From positions 109,557 through 173,556 of the forward strand of contig CALIEB010000005.1 in assembly GCA_938022205.1 (NCBI GenBank): DNA of 64,000 nucleotides, in the 5' to 3' direction. Of the stretch, positions 15,968 to 25,206 are shown piece after piece (position 1 is the first letter of the stretch; each line of letters begins with the position of its first letter). This DNA comes from an uncultured Anaerolineae bacterium (GTDB lineage: Bacteria > Chloroflexota > Anaerolineae > Aggregatilineales > Phototrophicaceae). A model generated the notes under the pieces. The model did no database searches, was not told where the DNA came from, and saw only the letters and a list, made by a program, of their open reading frames with translations. The position numbers were made by a program, and so were the translations under genes.

Positions 15968-17494
15968 ATGAAAACACCCGAAACGCGCAACATTCAAAAG
16001 GTGCTGGTTGCCAATCGCGGCGAGATCGCCGTGCGCATTATCCGCGCCTGCCGTGACGTGGGCATTGCCACCGTTGCCGTCTACAGCGACGCAGACCGCA
16101 CTGCCCTACACACGCGCCACGCCGATGAAGCGGTCTATATCGGCACGCCACCGCCGCGCGAGAGCTACTTGCGCATGGACAAAATTATCGAAGCCGCCAA
16201 GAAAACAGGTGCCGATGCCATTCATCCGGGCTATGGCTTTTTGGCGGAAAACGCCGACTTCGCGCAGCAAGTAGCGGACGAGGGTTTGGTGTTTATCGGA
16301 CCCTCGCCGCAAGCCATCGCCACAATGGGCGACAAACAGTCGGCACGCGCCGCTGTCGCCAAGTACGGTGTGCGGCTTATTCCGGGCACCGAAGCTGGCT
16401 TGCACGATGACGACATCATCGCCGCTGCCGACAAAATTGGCTATCCTGTCATGGTGAAAGCGGCAGCAGGCGGTGGTGGTAAGGGCATGCGCCCGGTTCA
16501 CACGCCTGAAGAGCTGCCCGCCGCGCTGGCGAACGCCCGCCGTGAGGCAGAGAGTGCCTTCGGCAATGGCGAGGTCTACATCGAAAAGCTGCTCGTCGGC
16601 GCGCGCCACATTGAGTTCCAAATTTTGGGCGACATGCACGGCAACATCGTCCATCTCGGCGAGCGCGAGTGCAGCATCCAACGCCGCAACCAAAAGGTCG
16701 TTGAAGAAGCCCCCAGCCCCTTCATGGACGATGACTTGCGCCAAAAGATGGGTGAGATGGCGATAGCCGCCGCGCAAAGCGTGGGTTACTACAACGCCGG
16801 CACGATTGAATGCATGGTCGACAAAGACCGCAACTACTACTTCCTTGAGATGAACACCCGCTTGCAAGTGGAACACCCCGTCACCGAGCTGGTCACCGGC
16901 ATCGACATCGTCAAGGAACAAATCCGCATTGCCCGCGGGCGGCGCATGACCCCCACCGAAAGCGTGCTAAGTCCACGCGCGTGGGCCATTGAGTGCCGCA
17001 TCAATGCCGAAGACCCCTACAACAACTACATCCCGTCGATTGGGCGCATCACCACCATCACTACGCCTAAGGGACCCGGCGTGCGCGTCGACAGCGGCGT
17101 GTTCGTCGGCTACGAAATCACGCCCTACTACGACAGCATGATTGCCAAGCTCATCACGGTCGGCGAAACGCGCAACGAGGCGTTGCTGCGCATGCGCCGC
17201 GCCCTATCGGAGTACATCATCATGGGGGTGAAAACCAACATTCCCTTCCACATCAACCTGATGAACAGCGTTTCTTTTATCGCGGGGCAGTTTGACACGC
17301 GCTTTATCGAAGAACGCTTTAGCATGACCACGTATGAACAAGAACCGACCGACACCGACCTCGAAATTGTCGCACTGGCATCCACCCTGTACTCGCATCG
17401 CAAACGTCAGCAAGCCTCCCAAGTGGTAGCACCTGCCAAACGCGACACGAGCAACTGGAAGTGGGTCACACGTTGGGAAAGGCTGCGCAAATGA
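15968..17494 (+). CDS. accC: Biotin carboxylase subunit of acyl-CoA carboxylase
   Basis: A 508-residue ATP-grasp enzyme that carboxylates biotin with ATP and bicarbonate. The N-terminal KVLVANRGEIAVRIIRACRD motif, the glycine-rich ATP loop KAAAGGGGKGMR, the HIEFQILGD and ERECSIQRRNQK motifs, and EMNTRLQVEHPVTE are all present; the Glu and Arg of the last motif are catalytic. It is ~55 residues longer than E. coli AccC, the extra being a C-terminal extension that leads toward the carrier gene. AAGGAG precedes the start. The stop codon overlaps the start of the carrier gene (ATGA), suggesting a single PccA-like chain split in two. Confidence 0.95.
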   Translation: MKTPETRNIQKVLVANRGEIAVRIIRACRDVGIATVAVYSDADRTALHTRHADEAVYIGTPPPRESYLRMDKIIEAAKKTGADAIHPGYGFLAENADFAQQVADEGLVFIGPSPQAIATMGDKQSARAAVAKYGVRLIPGTEAGLHDDDIIAAADKIGYPVMVKAAAGGGGKGMRPVHTPEELPAALANARREAESAFGNGEVYIEKLLVGARHIEFQILGDMHGNIVHLGERECSIQRRNQKVVEEAPSPFMDDDLRQKMGEMAIAAAQSVGYYNAGTIECMVDKDRNYYFLEMNTRLQVEHPVTELVTGIDIVKEQIRIARGRRMTPTESVLSPRAWAIECRINAEDPYNNYIPSIGRITTITTPKGPGVRVDSGVFVGYEITPYYDSMIAKLITVGETRNEALLRMRRALSEYIIMGVKTNIPFHINLMNSVSFIAGQFDTRFIEERFSMTTYEQEPTDTDLEIVALASTLYSHRKRQQASQVVAPAKRDTSNWKWVTRWERLRK

Positions 17495-17991
17495 AATACG
17501 TTGCAATCATTAATGACCGCCGTTTTGAGATTGAAATCTTGCGCGACGGCACACTGACCGTTAACGGTGAGCCGCGTGACATTGACTTTCTCGAAATTGC
17601 CGAGTCGCGCTTCTCTGTGATTAAAGACTATCGCTCCAGCGAGCTTGTCATCGAAGAAAGCGCGAGTGGGCTGCAAGTGTTGATGGACGGGCGCATTTAC
17701 GAGGTGCAAGTGTTAGACGAGCGCGCCTTGCTGATGGCAAACCGCAAAGGCGGCATCAAGAGCAAGACGGGTGAAGTCGTCGCGCCAATGCCGGGCTTAA
17801 TCATTGAGGTCAAGGTCAACGTGGGCGACATTGTTCACGAAGGACAAACGCTCGTCATCCTCGAAAGCATGAAGATGCAGAACGAGCTTAAAGCCGCCCG
17901 CGAGGGGCAAGTGACCAGCGTTGCCGTCAGCAAAGGACAAACGGTGGACAAGGGCGCAACGCTGATTGTCGTGGGCGACGTTCCCGCCTAA
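17491..17991 (+). CDS. Biotin carboxyl carrier subunit
   Basis: A 166-residue carrier. The C-terminal ~70 residues are a biotinyl domain with GEVVAPMPGLIIEVKVNVGD and the biotin-accepting Lys in ESMKMQ. The first ~90 residues are a beta-rich region (TVNGEPRDIDFLEI, ELVIEESASGLQVLMDGRIYEVQV) that resembles the BT linker domain joining carboxylase and biotinyl domains in PccA. The start at 17491 gives an ATGA overlap with accC; an upstream in-frame GTG (17461) lies inside accC. The Ala/Pro-rich linker of E. coli AccB is absent, so the carrier is more PccA-like than AccB-like. Confidence 0.92.
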   Translation: MKYVAIINDRRFEIEILRDGTLTVNGEPRDIDFLEIAESRFSVIKDYRSSELVIEESASGLQVLMDGRIYEVQVLDERALLMANRKGGIKSKTGEVVAPMPGLIIEVKVNVGDIVHEGQTLVILESMKMQNELKAAREGQVTSVAVSKGQTVDKGATLIVVGDVPA

Positions 17992-17994
17992 GCA

Positions 17995-19287
17995 ATGACC
18001 AACTGCGTTTTGCACATGCCACGCTTCCTCGTGGGAGCGTGGTTATTTTTTGGCGTGCTTTACAGCCTGCTCGGCACGGCGGCTGTGCCATTTCACGGCG
18101 ATGAGTCCACCCAGCTTTACATGGGGCGCGATTTCCACTATCAGTTCCTCACAGGCAACCTAACGCAAGTGCTTTACAGCGACGCGCCCACTAATCCCAC
18201 CGAGCAGCACCTACGCCTGCTCAACGGCACGCTGCCCAAGTACGTCTACGGGGCAATCAGCGCAGCGTTAGGCTATACGCTGGACACGCTGCACGAGCAG
18301 TGGGACTGGGGCGCAGACTGGACTTACAACGCGCAGCACGGACATTTGCCCGCCACCGACTTGCTGCTAGCAGCGCGACTTAGCTCTGCCCTGCTGCTGG
18401 CGGTCGGCTTTGGCGGAATATTTGGCTTGGGCTACGCGCTGGGGGGATGGCCGACTGCGCTCATTGCCAGCGGCTACTATCTGCTCAACCCCGCGCTGCT
18501 GCTTAACGGACGGCGTGCCATGATGGAAGGCTGGATGCTTGGCTTCAGCGTGCTAACCATGCTCAGCGGCTTGTGGGCAATGCGCGCCCCCAAAACTCGC
18601 AGCTGGCTCGCGCTAGGGCTTAGCAGCGGGCTAGCCGTCGCCAGCAAGCATACGGCGGCATTTGCCGTGCTGGCGGCGTTTCTCAGTGTCGCGGGATGGC
18701 ATAGCGTAGCAGCGATAAGGGTACGCCATCTGCCACTGCGCGCCTTCGCAGGGATAATCACTGCCGTTCTGCTGGCATTAGGCGTTTTTTACGCGCTAAA
18801 CCCCGCGTGGTGGGGTGCGCCGTTAGCACGCATCGGCACTGTGCTGTCTCTACGCACCGAGCTGCTGGCAGGACAAACCGCCACCTTCGGCGGTTATGCC
18901 ACCTTCGGCGAGCAGCTACAGGGTTGGGCAGAGCAAACGTTGGTCGTGCTGCCACAGTACTACGAGGTCACAGGCTGGGACACTTATATCAGCGCGCAAA
19001 TCCAACACTATGAAAGCCTTATATGGCGCGGAATCAGTCTTGGTGGCAGCAGCGTGGGCGCGCTGCTCATGGGCATGCTGTGCCTGCTCGGCATCGCACA
19101 AACGTGGCGCGAGCGCGCTAACCCCGCCGCGCCGCTGCTGCTGAGTTGGCTGCTGGTCACGCTCGCGCTTACACTGCTCTTGACACCACTCGCGTGGCAG
19201 CGTTACTATTTGCCCGCCTACCCTATCATCGGCTTGCTGCTCGCACAAGGCGTGCGCAGACTGTGGTTGATCATCGTAACGCACTAG
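17995..19287 (+). CDS. GT39-like polytopic glycosyltransferase
   Basis: A 430-residue integral membrane protein with about ten helices. After the first helix the external loop carries FHGDESTQLYMGRDF; the Asp-Glu pair is where protein-mannosyltransferase and ArnT-type (GT-C fold) enzymes keep their catalytic acid. These enzymes transfer a sugar from a polyprenyl-phosphate donor on the outer face of the membrane. The start 3 bp after the carrier gene lacks a Shine-Dalgarno; Met8 (18016) is an alternative. It probably reads through from the carboxylase operon, although the functions are unrelated. Acceptor unknown. Confidence 0.7.
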   Translation: MTNCVLHMPRFLVGAWLFFGVLYSLLGTAAVPFHGDESTQLYMGRDFHYQFLTGNLTQVLYSDAPTNPTEQHLRLLNGTLPKYVYGAISAALGYTLDTLHEQWDWGADWTYNAQHGHLPATDLLLAARLSSALLLAVGFGGIFGLGYALGGWPTALIASGYYLLNPALLLNGRRAMMEGWMLGFSVLTMLSGLWAMRAPKTRSWLALGLSSGLAVASKHTAAFAVLAAFLSVAGWHSVAAIRVRHLPLRAFAGIITAVLLALGVFYALNPAWWGAPLARIGTVLSLRTELLAGQTATFGGYATFGEQLQGWAEQTLVVLPQYYEVTGWDTYISAQIQHYESLIWRGISLGGSSVGALLMGMLCLLGIAQTWRERANPAAPLLLSWLLVTLALTLLLTPLAWQRYYLPAYPIIGLLLAQGVRRLWLIIVTH

Positions 19288-19300
19288 AATCTGATACCCC

Positions 19301-21784
19301 ATGAACCTCTATTGGCTTTGGGATGCGCTTGCCGCGTCCGCTTGGATGATGCCGTTATATGCGCTGCTCGGCGTGAGTTGGGCGTTGGTCTTGCTGCCGC
19401 GCCGCGATTGGCAGCGACGCGCTGAAGTTACCGCGCTGTCCATCGTGCTTGCGCCGATGTGGCTGACGGCTTGGATGTTTGTTCTAGGCACGCTTGGCGC
19501 ATGGCAAGAGCGCGCTCTCATACGCCCGCTGCCTATCTTGGTGGGCGCGCTGCTTGTCGGCGGCGTAGGCGTGCTGCTAGCATGGCGCAAACGCCGCGAG
19601 CCATTCGAGCCAATTGCACACGAACCCTTCAATCGTTTTGACAGGCTATTGATGCTCATTATAGCGTTTGAAGTGCTGGTAGTCTGGGTGGTGACCGCGT
19701 ATTGGACGTTCATCGCCTACGACACGCTGTGGGTCTTCGGCTATCAGGGACGACTGTATAGCTTACTAGGCTATATCCCGAACCACATCGGCTACTATCC
19801 GCCGTTCGTCTCGTTGCAGTACGCACTGCCCCAGTTAGTAATGGGAAGCATGAACGACCACCACGCGCGCGTTATTGTACCGTTGTTCTTTCTCGGCAGC
19901 GTATGCGCGGTCTACGCGCTGGGAGCGCGCGCGCTCGGGCGACGCGGCGGGTTGGTGGCGAGCGCGCTGTGGACATTCTATCCTCACGTCGGCGAATGGG
20001 CGCAGATGGGCGACCTTGAAATTCCCCTGACGCTCACGTTCACGCTGGCGAGCGCGTATTTCTTGAGCGCGTGGCAGGCGCAAACACCTCGCGACCGTCG
20101 CCACTATGGGCTGTTAAGTGGCGTGGTGTTCGGCGTAGCGATGTGGACAAAGCCGACGGCGGGCGCGTTCGTCTGGGGTGTTATGTTGGCGGTAGGGTTA
20201 GCGTTCGTGCTAACACGTGGCAATTGGCGAGCATGGCTGCCGCGCTTTGAGGTGGCTTTCTGGACAGGCTTGGCGTGCATTCCCTTAGGGGGCGTGTGGT
20301 ATGCACGCAACGTGCTGCTTGGGCATAATGCCGTCGATTTCCCCCACCCTAGCTGGCTCACACTGGCGCGCCGCAGCGGTGACCTGCTCGGCTGGGGACT
20401 GTTAGCTGCCGCGCTCGCGGTGGCACTTCTATGGCAAACAAACGCGCCGCGCCGCTTGCGCTTAGGCGCATTGCTGGGCTTGGGCGCGTTGCTGGTTGGC
20501 GCGCTGCCTTCAATGCCGTTTGTCGACCCAACGCGCTATGACCCGCCGCAAAGTGCTTTGACTATGGGCGAATGGGCTGCTGTGGCGATAGGCGCGCTGC
20601 TGTTGGCAGGCGTACTATGGCGTGTCTTCCCTGCGCTTGCGCCAGCCCAGCAAAAGCAAGCGCGTGTGGTCGGTTGGGGGATTGTGCTAGCACTGCCCTA
20701 TTACGTCACGTGGTTTCACGCCTACAGCTACCACTACCGTTTGTCGTTTGCGATTGTGCCGCTGCTCATTCTGCCGAGTGCTGCGCTGCTTGTACATCTT
20801 AAGCTGCCTGCGCGCCCCTTGCGCGTGTTAGCAGGCAGCGCGGTCGCCGCGTTTGCTGTATGGAGCGCGCTCACGCCGCTGACGACTGCCGCTGCGTCAG
20901 GCGTAGATTGGCTTTGGACAGACCGCTATCCGGACGACGAGGCGCGCTACCTTGTGCATAATCCCAGCCACGTGCTGGTCATGCAGATGCTGCGGGGCTT
21001 CCGCGTTGAGCAAGAAAAAGAGCCGATTGTCATCGCGCCCGGCGAGCAGCGTCTGCCCTTCTTCTTCCCCGAGATGAAAATTATTACCGACACTACGCCC
21101 ACGCGCTTAGACGAGTTGGAAGGCGCGACACACTATCTCTACACAACGTTTGCGCGCTGGCGGTACGAAAACGACAACGGCATTCCCGTCTCGCAAAACC
21201 AGATTGTCAGCGCGCTGGGACGCAACGACATCATGCTGCGCAAGTTGCGCCACGCCGACGCGGCACATCGTTACGAACTCTATGAGCTGCACCTTGAAAA
21301 CCGCTACCAGCTGCCGCCTGACTCACCACGCAAAGAGACGCGCGAGGTGCTCATCGGCGATTTCGCGCGCTATATCGGTGATTACTTCATCATCCACGAG
21401 CTGTACGGCAACAGCATTTGGTGTTCTTTTCTGTTCGATGTCATCAACGAAACCACGCATGACTATCAATTGGTTTTCGCCTACGTCAACGAAGCAACGG
21501 GCGAAGAGGTCTACCGTTGGGAAGTGCCGTTCAACAAAAACGAACACGGCGACTACCTCACGTCGCTTTGGCAAAAGGGCGAAATCGTTCATTCCCACCA
21601 AGTGTTCAACACGCTGCATGGCGAGCAAGTCGGCAACCTGATACCAAGCATCCCTTACCAGCTGCACATGAGCTTCTATGAGCGCGGCGACCCCGACAAA
21701 ACGCCGCTCACCATCACAGTAGACGGCGTACCGCAAACGAGCTATGTCCATCCTGCTACCTTTACTTATCGAGGTTTGCGCTAA
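19301..21784 (+). CDS. Large GT39-like membrane protein with extra C-terminal domain
   Basis: An 827-residue protein. Residues 1-~540 hold about twelve membrane helices, with an external loop after an early helix (FIAYDTLWVFGYQGRLYSLLGYIPNHIGYYPPFVSLQYA) that resembles the active-site loop of GT-C glycosyltransferases, including Tyr-Asp at the catalytic position. Residues ~550-827 form a soluble, beta-rich domain of a kind I do not recognise, with an FFIHELYGNSIWCSFLFDVINE-like core (key residues near codons 690-715). It starts 13 bp after the preceding GT39-like gene, and the pair may act on the same glycan. The mutase gene downstream has its own promoter. Confidence 0.65.
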   Translation: MNLYWLWDALAASAWMMPLYALLGVSWALVLLPRRDWQRRAEVTALSIVLAPMWLTAWMFVLGTLGAWQERALIRPLPILVGALLVGGVGVLLAWRKRREPFEPIAHEPFNRFDRLLMLIIAFEVLVVWVVTAYWTFIAYDTLWVFGYQGRLYSLLGYIPNHIGYYPPFVSLQYALPQLVMGSMNDHHARVIVPLFFLGSVCAVYALGARALGRRGGLVASALWTFYPHVGEWAQMGDLEIPLTLTFTLASAYFLSAWQAQTPRDRRHYGLLSGVVFGVAMWTKPTAGAFVWGVMLAVGLAFVLTRGNWRAWLPRFEVAFWTGLACIPLGGVWYARNVLLGHNAVDFPHPSWLTLARRSGDLLGWGLLAAALAVALLWQTNAPRRLRLGALLGLGALLVGALPSMPFVDPTRYDPPQSALTMGEWAAVAIGALLLAGVLWRVFPALAPAQQKQARVVGWGIVLALPYYVTWFHAYSYHYRLSFAIVPLLILPSAALLVHLKLPARPLRVLAGSAVAAFAVWSALTPLTTAAASGVDWLWTDRYPDDEARYLVHNPSHVLVMQMLRGFRVEQEKEPIVIAPGEQRLPFFFPEMKIITDTTPTRLDELEGATHYLYTTFARWRYENDNGIPVSQNQIVSALGRNDIMLRKLRHADAAHRYELYELHLENRYQLPPDSPRKETREVLIGDFARYIGDYFIIHELYGNSIWCSFLFDVINETTHDYQLVFAYVNEATGEEVYRWEVPFNKNEHGDYLTSLWQKGEIVHSHQVFNTLHGEQVGNLIPSIPYQLHMSFYERGDPDKTPLTITVDGVPQTSYVHPATFTYRGLR

Positions 21785-21800
21785 CAAACCAACTCTTCAT

Positions 21801-21830
21801 TTGCCGTTCCTTGTGACTTAATGCTATAAT
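21801..21830 (+). promoter_or_regulatory. Promoter of the methylmalonyl-CoA mutase large subunit
   Basis: TTGCCG (21801-21806), 18-bp spacer, TATAAT (21825-21830) preceded by TGC, giving an extended -10 (TGCTATAAT). The ribosome site AAGGGA lies at 21849-21854, ahead of the ATG at 21864. Confidence 0.7.
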
Positions 21831-21863
21831 GCGCAAAAAGACAAGTTTTAAGGGACGACAACC

Positions 21864-23546
21864 ATGACATTTGACAAAGAAGCCTTAAAGAAATTGCAAG
21901 CCCACCAAGAGAAATGGCGCAAAGAACGCCTCGAGCCAACCTTAGCAAAGATGCCTGAGCGCGCCGAGTCGTTCACCACGATTAGCGGCGTGCCAATCGA
22001 GCGTGTCTACACGCCGCTGGACATCCCCGACTTTGACTATCAGCGCGATCTTGCTAATCCGGGTGAATACCCCTTCACACGCGGGGTTCACGCCACAGGC
22101 TATCGCGGCAAGGTATGGACGATGCGCCTGTTTGCAGGCTTCGGCACGGCAGAAGAGACCAACGCGCGCTTCAAATACTTGGTCGAGCAAGGCAACATGG
22201 GGTTAAGCGTGGCGTTTGACCTGCCCACGCTGATGGGGTACGACACCGACGAACCTGAAGCGTTGGGCGAGTTCGGCAAGTGCGGCGTGGCAATAAGCAG
22301 CCTGCGCGACATGGAAATTCTCTTTGACGGCATTCCGTTGAGCAAAATCTCCACGAGCATGACAATTAACAGCCCGGCGGCGATCATTTGGGCGTTTTAC
22401 ATCGCCGCCGCTGAGAAACAAGGCGTAGACAAAGCTAAGCTGCGCGGCACGCTGCAGAACGACATCCTCAAAGAGTTCATCGCGCAAAAAGAGTTTATCT
22501 TCCCGCCCAAGCCCAGCATGCGCCTTGTCACCGACACCATCGAATACGCCACCAAAGAGATGCCTGAGTGGAACAGCATCAGCGTGTCAGGCTATCATAT
22601 CCGCGAGGCGGGCAGCACCGCTGTGCAAGAGCTAGCGTTCACGCTGGCAGACGGTCTGGAATATGTGCGCTGGGCACTCGAGCGCGGACTAGACATCGAC
22701 AGCTTCGCGCCGCGTATCAGCTTCTTCTTCAACGTGCATAACGACTTCTTCGAGGAAATCGCCAAGCTGCGCGCGGCACGGCGCATTTGGGCGCGGGAAA
22801 TGCGCGAAACTTTTGGCGCGAAAAACGAGCGCAGCTGGCTCATGCGCTTCCACTGTCAAACGGCTGGCGTAAGCCTGACCGCGCAGCAGCCCGAAAACAA
22901 CCTTATGCGCGTGGCGTGGCAAGCTATGGCGGCGGTGCTAGGCGGCGCGCAGTCACTGCACACCAACAGCATGGACGAAGCCCTCGCGCTGCCCTCCGAG
23001 CATGCCGTCACGCTAGCGTTGCGCACACAGCAAATTTTGCTTGAGGAAACAGGCGTTGCCAACACCATTGACCCGCTTGGTGGCAGCTACTTCGTAGAGA
23101 AGCTCACCAACGACACCGAAGCCGCCGTCTACGAGTATTTCCGCCAGATTGAGGCACTTGGCGGCGTGTTGCCTGCGCTTGAGGCGGGCTTCTTCCAAAG
23201 CGAGATTGGCGACGCGAGCTATCGCTTGCAGCTAGAGGTAGACAAAGGGCAGCGCATTACTGTTGGTGTGAACAAGTACACCAACGATGACCCCATCACC
23301 ATTCCCATTTTAGAGATGGCACCGGACGGCTACGACCGCCAAGTGGCGCGCCTCAACGAAGTGCGCAGCACCCGCGACCAAGCCGCTGCTGCTGACGCGC
23401 TGGCATCGCTGCGCGAAGCCTGTGTTAACGACCAGAACGTCATGCCGCATCTGCTGGCATGCGCGCATGCCTACTGTACGTTGGGCGAAATCACAGACGT
23501 GATGCGTGAGGTGTTTGGCGTGTATCACGAGCCGCTCTATATCTAG
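21864..23546 (+). CDS. mcmA1: Methylmalonyl-CoA mutase, catalytic (large) subunit
   Basis: A 560-residue TIM-barrel subunit that interconverts methylmalonyl-CoA and succinyl-CoA with adenosylcobalamin. It has the N-terminal [20 protein letters not shown] motif, [15 protein letters not shown], the [13 protein letters not shown] motif that holds the catalytic His, and the [25 protein letters not shown] end. There is no B12-binding domain (no DxHxxG), which is supplied by the separate gene at 43944-44351. It has its own extended -10 promoter. The SDR gene follows after 24 bp. Confidence 0.95.
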   Translation: MTFDKEALKKLQAHQEKWRKERLEPTLAKMPERAESFTTISGVPIERVYTPLDIPDFDYQRDLANPGEYPFTRGVHATGYRGKVWTMRLFAGFGTAEETNARFKYLVEQGNMGLSVAFDLPTLMGYDTDEPEALGEFGKCGVAISSLRDMEILFDGIPLSKISTSMTINSPAAIIWAFYIAAAEKQGVDKAKLRGTLQNDILKEFIAQKEFIFPPKPSMRLVTDTIEYATKEMPEWNSISVSGYHIREAGSTAVQELAFTLADGLEYVRWALERGLDIDSFAPRISFFFNVHNDFFEEIAKLRAARRIWAREMRETFGAKNERSWLMRFHCQTAGVSLTAQQPENNLMRVAWQAMAAVLGGAQSLHTNSMDEALALPSEHAVTLALRTQQILLEETGVANTIDPLGGSYFVEKLTNDTEAAVYEYFRQIEALGGVLPALEAGFFQSEIGDASYRLQLEVDKGQRITVGVNKYTNDDPITIPILEMAPDGYDRQVARLNEVRSTRDQAAAADALASLREACVNDQNVMPHLLACAHAYCTLGEITDVMREVFGVYHEPLYI

Positions 23547-23570
23547 CAACCGCGAGAAAGACCAACGCGC

Positions 23571-24347
23571 ATGACAAAGGTTGCCCTGATTACGGGCGCG
23601 TCGAGCGGCATTGGTTATGCGACCGCGTTGCTGTTGGCACGGCACGGCTGGCATGTTGTAGGCATGGCACGCCGTGCCGAACGCCTCGACGCGCTGGCGG
23701 CGGCGATTGATGCGCTGCCCACGCCGCATGGCAACTTTGCGCCCGTTGTCGGCGATGTCACGCGCGCCGAAGACACCAAGCAAGCCGCTGCCGTCGCCGA
23801 AGCGGGCTGGGGACGGCTGGACGTGCTGGTCGCCAACGCCGGCGTAGGGCAACGTGGCGCAGTCGTCGAAGCGGCATGGCAAGACCTTGAAACGCTGCTG
23901 CGCACCAACATCGACGGGGTGCTGCACAGCGTGCGCGCTAGCGTGCCGTTAATGCGGCGCAGCGGCGGTGGGCATATCATCATGATTTCCAGCGTGGCAG
24001 CCTCGTTGGTGTCGCCCTACGCCGCCACCTACGCCGCTAGCAAGGCGTTCGTCTCCAGCATCGCCAGCTCGCTGCGGTTAGAGCTGCGCGAGGACAACAT
24101 TCGCGTCACCGACATGCTCGTAGGACGCACCGAAACCGAATTCAACGAAAAGCGGCTGGGTGAAGGCAAGCGTACCAAGTCCAATTTGCCCGCTATGTCC
24201 GCGGATAAAGTCGCGCAAGGCGTGTTAAACGCGCTTAATCGCCCGCGTGACACCGTCATCCTGCGCCCCTTCGACCGCCTGATTGTGCTGGGCAACCGCC
24301 TCGTGCCTGCTCTCATGGGCTACTTGGCGAAAAAACAATACCAGTAA
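23571..24347 (+). CDS. Short-chain dehydrogenase/reductase
   Basis: A 258-residue classical SDR oxidoreductase. The nucleotide loop is TGASSGIG, followed by NAGVGQRG. The catalytic set is Asn (RTNIDG), Ser (MISSVAAS) and Tyr-x3-Lys (TYAASKAF). The basic residues after strand 2 (ARRAERL) favour NADP(H). The C-terminal ~60 residues (LPAMSADKVAQGVLNAL, then a hydrophobic tail) match SDRs of the YqjQ/DltE-like type acting on lipids or generic carbonyls. The substrate is not known. It probably belongs to the mutase transcription unit; the restriction-modification pair starts 10 bp downstream. Confidence 0.88.
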   Translation: MTKVALITGASSGIGYATALLLARHGWHVVGMARRAERLDALAAAIDALPTPHGNFAPVVGDVTRAEDTKQAAAVAEAGWGRLDVLVANAGVGQRGAVVEAAWQDLETLLRTNIDGVLHSVRASVPLMRRSGGGHIIMISSVAASLVSPYAATYAASKAFVSSIASSLRLELREDNIRVTDMLVGRTETEFNEKRLGEGKRTKSNLPAMSADKVAQGVLNALNRPRDTVILRPFDRLIVLGNRLVPALMGYLAKKQYQ

Positions 24348-24357
24348 AGGCAGGGGG

Positions 24358-25206
24358 ATGACTTATAAGTATCTAGTAGACACCGTTAGCCAGCTCGCGC
24401 AAACCCAAACATTTCAACAGGGATTTGAACAGCTTGAGTCTTTGCTGCAAACGTTTAATATTGATACCCTAGATGCGCTACTACTGGGGTGTGGCATTAT
24501 CCCTTAGGAATTCGCACACGACTCCACAGAAGAGAAGCTTTGGGCAAAGCTATGCGACATATCGTTAGCACTAACACTAAATCAATTAGGTCTACGCGCG
24601 AGTGTTATACGAACACGTGGTAATTCAGCTGATGTTCTTGCCGAAGCTCAAGACTACACGCTGGTCGGAGATGCCAAAGCCTTTAGATTAAGCCGTACAG
24701 CCAAAAATCAAAAAGATTTCAAGGTCTCTACTTTGGATGATTGGCGACGCAACAACACCTTTGCTCTGCTTGTTGCGCCGTTGTATCAGTTTCCACAAAA
24801 ATCAAGCCAGATTTATTCGCAGGCAGTTGAGCGAAACGTCACGCTGCTTTCTTACGCGCACCTACGTTTTTTGCTGCGCCATGCACAAGGTAAGCCGATA
24901 GTACCGCTGCTCGAACGCAAATCGCCAAGCAGCAATAATTCATCAAATTACTGGTCACAGTTAGACTTTACCATCTTAGAGATTACACAAGCAAAAGAAG
25001 AAACTTTACAACAGTTTAAAGATGAAGACAAAAATTATGCAATTGAGATAGGCAAACAAGCGATACAGTATTGGCAAAAACACATTGAAAGCTATCAACG
25101 GTTGACGCACGCACAAGCGGTCGAGAAATTGATACAATCGCAAAAAATCCCGCAACGCATTCAATCGATCAAACACACGCTTCGAGCGATAGGAAGCACC
25201 ACATGA
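24358..25206 (+). pseudogene. HindIII-family type II restriction endonuclease interrupted by an in-frame amber codon
   Basis: The frame of 282 sense and stop codons aligns along its length with R.HindIII (300 residues). A TAG at codon 50 (24505-24507) stands where R.HindIII, as I recall its sequence, has a Glu just after GILP. Reading continues in the same frame with STEEKLWAKLCDI, GNSADV and LVGDAKAFRLSRTAKNQKDF. The catalytic Asp105 and Lys107 (R.HindIII Asp108/Lys110) are intact. Between the TAG and Asp105 there is no in-frame ATG, GTG or TTG, so restart would not make an active enzyme. The gene contains its own AAGCTT at 24535-24540. It overlaps the methylase gene by ATGA. The locus is AT-richer than its neighbours, pointing to horizontal gain. 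A one-base sequencing error remains possible. Confidence 0.88.

Noticed and set aside
21785..21863. Cobalamin riboswitch before the mutase gene
   Set aside because: The gap is only 79 bp, and a promoter at 21801-21830 leaves a leader of ~25 nt, too short for a B12 riboswitch.
24283..24507. A separate small gene ending at 24507, or a frameshifted endonuclease
   Set aside because: The codons from 24358 are the N-terminus of the HindIII-like endonuclease, and the rest continues in the same frame after the TAG. It is a nonsense codon, not a frameshift, and not an independent gene.
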